Below are positions 22,401-26,607 of a DNA stretch of 26,607 bases, piece by piece. Every line of letters starts with the position of its first letter. Position 1 is the stretch's first letter. Source of the DNA: Caryophanales bacterium UBA4100 (lineage in GTDB: Bacteria > Bacillota > Bacilli > Paenibacillales > UBA4045); assembly GCA_002383285.1 (NCBI GenBank), contig DFXU01000003.1:6963-33569 (forward strand), written 5' to 3'. The translations under genes and the position numbers were made by a program. The notes beneath the pieces were generated by a model, which was not told the DNA's origin, searched no databases, and saw nothing but the letters and a program-made list of their open reading frames with translations.

Positions 22401-24161
22401 GTGAGTCAACCTAGAAGTGATTACCCTCGGCCGCAGTTTGAACGTGCTGGGTGGATGAGCTTGAACGGACAATGGGAATTCGACTTTGACGACAGCTCTG
22501 CAGGGGAACAGGAGCAATGGTATCAGCAGCATACCTTCACCAGAACCATTCAGGTTCCATTCGCTTACCAGAGCGCATTAAGTGGAATTGGTGAACACCA
22601 CTTCCATGATGTAGTCTGGTATCGCAAGCAAGTGAAGGTTCCTTCACATATGGCAGGCAATCGGCTATTACTGCATTTCGGCGCAGTAGATTACGCTGCT
22701 ACTGTATGGATTAATGGCCAGCAAGTGAAGGTTCACGAGGGTGGGCATACACCCTTCTCCATCGACATAACCGAGCAGGTCGATGGTGATCGGGCGGATA
22801 TTGTAGTCAGAGCGCAGGACTTCAGCAAAGACTTAACGCTGCCACGAGGTAAGCAGTATTGGAAGGAGCAGTCAGCAAGTATCTTCTATACGCGTACTAC
22901 AGGCATCTGGCAGACCGTATGGCTGGAGGCGGTATCCGAAACCTATCTGGACAAGGTGAAGTATACACCGGATATCGACGAGAATGAGATTCGCATACAG
23001 CTATTCATCCACAATTCTCAGATATCGAGTGATTTGTACCTGCAGACCAAGATCAGCTTCGACGGGAAGCTAGTTTCAGATCATCGAGTAAGGGTAAGAC
23101 AAGCCGAGGAGTATCTCACCATTAACCTGCACGATTTCGCTGATCATGGTTTGGGTGCGTTATGGTCCCCAGAGAAGCCGAATTTGTACGACATTGAATT
23201 CACCCTCTATGATAATGGTCAGGAAATTGACAGGGTAATGAGCTATTTCGGTATGAGGAAGGTGTCAATTATCGATGGCAAGCTCTGCTTGAACAATCGA
23301 CCTTATTATATGAAGATGGTCCTCGATCAGGGATATTATCCGGATGGCAATCTTACACCACCCTCAGATGAGGCGATCAAGCAGGACGTGGAGCTGACCA
23401 AGGAGATGGGCTTCAACGGTGCCCGCAAGCATCAGAAGATCGAGGATCCGCGATACCATTACTGGTGCGACAAGCTAGGCCTATTGGTGTGGGGTGAGAT
23501 GGCGAACGCCTACGATTATTCCAATGAATATGTGAAGCGGATTACACACGAATGGCAGGAAGCGATCGATCGCGATTACAATCACCCCTGTATTGTGGCA
23601 TGGGTACCGATTAATGAGAGCTGGGGTGTTCCGAACATTCTTAATGACTCTTCTCAGCAGCAGCACGCATTATCGATGTATCATCTAACCAAGTCAATCG
23701 ACCCTACTAGACCTGTCATCTCTAACGATGGGTGGGAGCATGTGAAATCCGATATCTGCACGATACATGACTATGAATACCGCAGGGAGATTCTTCAGGA
23801 GCGATACCGAACGACGGAGAGCGCAATAGGGGCTAAGCCGTCTAATCGTTGGATCCATGTGCCCGGCTTCCCTTATGAAGGCGCTCCGATTCATATCTCA
23901 GAATATGGCGGAATCTCCTACAAGAAGAGCGACTGGGAGGGCTGGGGTTATTCGGCCGCCGAGAATGATGAGGACTTCCTAGAACGGTACAAGGCTGTTA
24001 CTCAACCGCTCTTGCAATCACCTATTGTCCAAGGCTTCTGCTACACACAGCTGACGGATGTCGAGCAGGAAATCAACGGCCTCCTAACCTATGATCGGAA
24101 ACCTAAGGTGCCCTTAGCGCTAATCAAGGAAGTTAATGATGGGCGTCCATCTGCAAAATAA
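22401..24161 (+). CDS. GH2-family glycosidase (beta-galactosidase/glucuronidase type)
   Basis: This 586-residue cytoplasmic enzyme has the GH2 layout: N-terminal jelly-roll (about 5-180; LNGQWEFDFDD, VWYRKQVKVP, VWINGQQVKVHEGGHTPF), immunoglobulin-like middle domain (about 180-280) and TIM barrel. The general acid/base is Glu406 in WVPINESWG and the nucleophile Glu501 in HISEYGG. It is shorter than LacZ and in the range of beta-glucuronidase-like members. I start at GTG 22401, as AAGGAG (22387-22392) is 8 bases upstream; the in-frame GTG at 22392 lies in that SD. It is divergent from the ArsR-type gene and ends with a hairpin terminator. The second A-B-C copy follows after 279 bp. Sugar specificity is not clear. 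Confidence 0.93.
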   Translation: MSQPRSDYPRPQFERAGWMSLNGQWEFDFDDSSAGEQEQWYQQHTFTRTIQVPFAYQSALSGIGEHHFHDVVWYRKQVKVPSHMAGNRLLLHFGAVDYAATVWINGQQVKVHEGGHTPFSIDITEQVDGDRADIVVRAQDFSKDLTLPRGKQYWKEQSASIFYTRTTGIWQTVWLEAVSETYLDKVKYTPDIDENEIRIQLFIHNSQISSDLYLQTKISFDGKLVSDHRVRVRQAEEYLTINLHDFADHGLGALWSPEKPNLYDIEFTLYDNGQEIDRVMSYFGMRKVSIIDGKLCLNNRPYYMKMVLDQGYYPDGNLTPPSDEAIKQDVELTKEMGFNGARKHQKIEDPRYHYWCDKLGLLVWGEMANAYDYSNEYVKRITHEWQEAIDRDYNHPCIVAWVPINESWGVPNILNDSSQQQHALSMYHLTKSIDPTRPVISNDGWEHVKSDICTIHDYEYRREILQERYRTTESAIGAKPSNRWIHVPGFPYEGAPIHISEYGGISYKKSDWEGWGYSAAENDEDFLERYKAVTQPLLQSPIVQGFCYTQLTDVEQEINGLLTYDRKPKVPLALIKEVNDGRPSAK

Positions 24162-24179
24162 TAGTTCATACTTAAAAGT

Positions 24180-24208
24180 GGCCGTTCTATATTAGAACGG
24201 TCTTTCTA
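24180..24208 (+). terminator. Intrinsic terminator of the GH2 gene
   Basis: GGCCGTTCTA and TAGAACGGTC (one G-U pair) form a 10-bp stem with a three-base TAT loop, followed by TTTCTA, 18 bp after the GH2 stop. It suggests that the second A-B-C copy has its own promoter. Confidence 0.8.
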
Positions 24209-24257
24209 CGCAGAGATTTAACTAGCCTTGCCTATGCTTTTTTCAGCATTCCCAAAA

Positions 24258-24309
24258 GTCATAAGCTTTGCTTATTTCATCTTAATAAAATCACGCAATA
24301 TCTTATGAC
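24258..24309. promoter_or_regulatory. 8-bp inverted repeat upstream of second A-B-C copy
   Basis: GTCATAAG (24258-24265) and CTTATGAC (24302-24309) are perfect inverse copies 36 bp apart, in the 240-bp gap between the GH2 terminator and the second gene A. No clear -35/-10 pair could be named in the gap. A looped operator or a chance dyad are both possible. Confidence 0.3.
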
Positions 24310-24440
24310 AATTTCATTATTCCAATAAAGAAGCTCCCACAGAGGAATTTCCAGTTGTTCTATCGAATAAGTCTACTCATCATGCAGAGGCTGGTGAATA
24401 ATAGTAGTGATATTGTGAGTCTAAATAGGAGATGACGTAA

Positions 24441-25499
24441 ATGGCTAAGTTAAAAATTGGTGTGATTGGCGCAGGATCGATATCAGAGGCACATCTGAAT
24501 GGGTATGCGGAAAATCCTGAGGTTGAAATTTATGCGATTTGTGATCTGAACGAAGAACGAGCCAAGCAGAAAGCACAAAAGTATGGTGCCTCCCACATTT
24601 TTACCAACTATCATGATTTGCTGGCACTACCGGAGCTGCATTCTGTTAGTATATGTACATGGAACAATACTCACGCTGAGCTTAGTATTGCTGCGTTGCA
24701 GGCAGGCAAGCATGTGTTATGTGAAAAGCCGTTATGCAAAACCGTCGCAGAGGCACTTGAGGTTGAGAAAGCAGTGAAATTAAGCGGTAAGGTGCTGCAA
24801 GTAGGTGTAGTGCGACGTTACAGTACCAACACACAAGTGTTAAAGCGCTTTATTGACCAAGGTGATCTGGGTCAAATTTATTATGCGAAGGCGTCCTGCT
24901 TAAGAAGGCTGGGAAATCCAGGCGGATGGTTTGCCGACCAGGAGCGCTCTGGTGGCGGACCACTCATTGATCTAGGTGTGCATCTAATCGATATCGTATG
25001 GTATCTAATGGGTATGCCAAAGGTAAAATCGATATCCGGAAACACCTACAAGAAGCTTGGTAACCGTTCCAATGTAGAGAACCTAAGCTTCTATAAGGCC
25101 GCTGATTATGATCCTAGCCTTAATGGTGTTGAGGATCTGGCCAATGCCTTAATCCGGTTTGAGAATGGATCGTCCTTGTTCATAGATGTGAGCTTCACGC
25201 TTCATGCTAAGCAGGATGAACTGAATGTAAAGCTATACGGGGATAAGGGTGGAGCAGAGCTGGAGCCAGAGCTGATGATGATTACTGAGAAGAACAATAC
25301 CATTATGAACATGACACCACAGGTCGACAACCTTTCATTTAATTTCCAATCAGCTTTTACGAATGAAATGGCTCACTTCATAGATGCAACTCTAGGCAGG
25401 AAGGATACCTTAAGCCCTGTTGCAGATGGTGTTGAAATGATGAAGATCTTAACAGGCATCTATGAATCCGCACAGCGCGGTGAAGAAATTCATTTCTAA
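24441..25499 (+). CDS. Gfo/Idh/MocA-family dehydrogenase, copy 2 (module gene A)
   Basis: The 352-residue second copy of gene A keeps the IGVIGAGSIS cofactor loop, the CEKP motif and GGGPLIDLGVHLID, so it should be active. By eye about 39 residues differ from copy 1 (roughly 89% identity), most of them conservative or on the surface; a few, such as RRYGQN to RRYSTN near the active-site loop and IGWYL to IVWYL, could alter substrate fit. The ATG has AGGAG 9 bases upstream and the MAKLKIG start matches copy 1. It follows a terminated GH2 gene instead of the MDR dehydrogenase, so the two copies are probably controlled by different regulators. Confidence 0.93.
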   Translation: MAKLKIGVIGAGSISEAHLNGYAENPEVEIYAICDLNEERAKQKAQKYGASHIFTNYHDLLALPELHSVSICTWNNTHAELSIAALQAGKHVLCEKPLCKTVAEALEVEKAVKLSGKVLQVGVVRRYSTNTQVLKRFIDQGDLGQIYYAKASCLRRLGNPGGWFADQERSGGGPLIDLGVHLIDIVWYLMGMPKVKSISGNTYKKLGNRSNVENLSFYKAADYDPSLNGVEDLANALIRFENGSSLFIDVSFTLHAKQDELNVKLYGDKGGAELEPELMMITEKNNTIMNMTPQVDNLSFNFQSAFTNEMAHFIDATLGRKDTLSPVADGVEMMKILTGIYESAQRGEEIHF

Positions 25500-25555
25500 T
25501 CATCGTTGGGAATTCATTAATTCATATATCCTTAGGAAGAGGTAGAAATAAACGT

Positions 25556-26428
25556 ATGGCATTAACGAACAAGATTGGTGTAATTGTCGACAGCTTCAAC
25601 TTGGGTGTGCGTAAAGGGTTACTTAAGGCTAAGGAAGTCGGTGCAGAGGGTGTGCAAATCTACGCGGTTAGTGGAGAGATGGACCCTGCTGGACTATCTG
25701 CTGCTGCTCGCCGTGAGCTGAAGGATTACATAGGATCCCTAGGATTAGAAATATCAGCGTTATGCGGTGACCTTGGGGGGCATGGCTTTCAAGATAAGCA
25801 TGAGAATGCTCAGAAGATCGAACAATCCAAGCGGATTCTAGATCTCGCCTTGGATTTGGGAACCAGCATTGTAACGACACATATTGGTGTTGTACCCCAA
25901 GATACGAAGGGTGAGGTTTACGAGACGATGCTAAGCGCTTGCGATCAGCTAAGCAGCTATGCGAGCAGTATCGATGCCTATTTTGCAATTGAGACGGGTC
26001 CAGAGCCTGCGGCTCATCTGAAGCAATTTCTAGATCAGCTTAGTACGAATGGACTATCGGTCAACTTCGACCCCGCTAATATGGTGATGGTCACCGGTGA
26101 TGATCCCGTACAAGGCGTCCGATTGTTGAAGGATTACATTGTCCATACGCATGTAAAGGACGGCGTGCGACTTGTTGAGGTCGATCCTCGTGAGGTATAC
26201 GGCTCACTAGGCTATCAGAAGATGTCCCATGAGCGAATTGCCGAGCTCGGATCTGGTCTGCTCTTCGAGGAGGTTCCGCTTGGTGAGGGGCATGTTGATT
26301 TTGATGGATATTTTCAAGCATTGCAGGACATTGGTTATAAAGGCTATCTGACGATTGAACGAGAGGTTGGAAACCAGCCAGAGGTGGATATACGAAAAGC
26401 GGTTGAATTTATTAACAGATATCGATAA
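25556..26428 (+). CDS. Sugar isomerase/epimerase-like TIM barrel, copy 2 (module gene B)
   Basis: The 290-residue second copy of gene B. All metal-site motifs are kept (AIETGPE, NFDPAN, VHTHVKDG, LTIERE). About 20 residues differ from copy 1 (about 93% identity), 15 of them in the first 150 residues, such as DPTLLSAS to DPAGLSAA and PDDTQGEIYHT to PQDTKGEVYET, while the C-terminal half is almost unchanged. The SD (GGAAGAGG) is more distant from the ATG than in copy 1 and may give weaker translation. It lies 56 bp after gene A and 16 bp before gene C, a tighter operon than in copy 1. Confidence 0.92.
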   Translation: MALTNKIGVIVDSFNLGVRKGLLKAKEVGAEGVQIYAVSGEMDPAGLSAAARRELKDYIGSLGLEISALCGDLGGHGFQDKHENAQKIEQSKRILDLALDLGTSIVTTHIGVVPQDTKGEVYETMLSACDQLSSYASSIDAYFAIETGPEPAAHLKQFLDQLSTNGLSVNFDPANMVMVTGDDPVQGVRLLKDYIVHTHVKDGVRLVEVDPREVYGSLGYQKMSHERIAELGSGLLFEEVPLGEGHVDFDGYFQALQDIGYKGYLTIEREVGNQPEVDIRKAVEFINRYR

Positions 26429-26444
26429 GGAGGCTTCCAAGCCC

Positions 26445-26607
26445 ATGAAACTTGGTGTAAGCTCATACAGCTTGGCACAGGCTATTAAATCTGGAGATTT
26501 GACGATATTGGGCGCTATCGATTGGATTGTGGAGCATGGCGGAGAGCATATCGAGATTGTCCCTATCGGATTTAATCTGACTGAAGACCGACTATTGGCA
26601 GGTCACC
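26445..26607 (+). CDS. Sugar isomerase/epimerase TIM barrel, copy 2 (module gene C), partial
   Basis: The first 54 codons of gene C's second copy run off the right edge. It begins MKLGVSSYSLAQAIKSGDLT and differs from copy 1 in 7 of 54 residues. AAGGAGG at 26427-26433 overlaps the end of gene B and serves as its SD, about 11 bases before the ATG. The module order A-B-C is thus kept in both copies. Confidence 0.9.
   Translation, partial: MKLGVSSYSLAQAIKSGDLTILGAIDWIVEHGGEHIEIVPIGFNLTEDRLLAGH

Noticed and set aside
24203..24440. Gene remnant between GH2 and second gene A
   Set aside because: Both strands were read in all frames and gave only short, featureless frames; nothing but an 8-bp inverted repeat was found.

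Overview
The window reads as chromosome of a Paenibacillaceae-type Firmicute (Paenibacillus or Cohnella like). The reasons are strong GGAGG-type ribosome binding sites with GTG and TTG starts, an LplA-type sugar-binding lipoprotein, an S-layer-homology remnant, several copper-amine-oxidase-N 'stalk' proteins, a SleB-type spore cell-wall hydrolase and many intracellular carbohydrate enzymes. This is inference from gene content; I see no rRNA, tRNA, CRISPR array or insertion sequence.

Layout. 1-5460 (minus strand): start of an unidentified gene, sugar-binding lipoprotein, DUF4838/GH20-like protein and FAD-dependent oxidoreductase. 5608-11088 (plus strand, divergent): a GntR regulator fused to a solute-binding domain, a zinc-less MDR dehydrogenase, a Gfo/Idh/MocA dehydrogenase (A), and two xylose-isomerase-like TIM-barrel proteins (B, C). 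11111-19297: cell-envelope and regulatory genes, namely a secreted MORN-repeat protein, a small stalk protein, an AraC/GyrI-like regulator, a decayed zone with SLH and histidine-kinase remnants, a YetF-type membrane protein, a minimal L,D-transpeptidase and a SleB-like hydrolase with an apparent ATT start. 19358-21263: a GGDEF-EAL gene broken by a 13-bp tandem duplication. 21360-26607: an ArsR-type regulator divergent from a GH2 glycosidase, followed by a second copy of A-B-C (C runs off the right edge).

How the genes may work together. The A-B-C set occurs twice, about 89% (A) and 93% (B) identical in protein by my hand comparison, once behind an MDR dehydrogenase and GntR-SBP sensor and once behind a GH2 enzyme and ArsR-type sensor. 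A secondary-alcohol dehydrogenase plus two metal-dependent TIM barrels is the logic of inositol catabolism (IolG, IolE, IolI) and of oxidation-elimination glycoside cleavage (DgpA with DgpB/DgpC). I infer a cytoplasmic pathway in which imported glycosides or glycoside-derived sugars are oxidised to keto-sugars and then isomerised or split, with GH2 and DUF4838 enzymes supplying or trimming substrates. The substrate cannot be read from the sequence. Other points of interest are a shared-core divergent promoter, a CcpA (cre) site before the lipoprotein gene, a palindromic operator/promoter between arsR and GH2, and short interspersed palindromic repeats in the gene-poor gaps.
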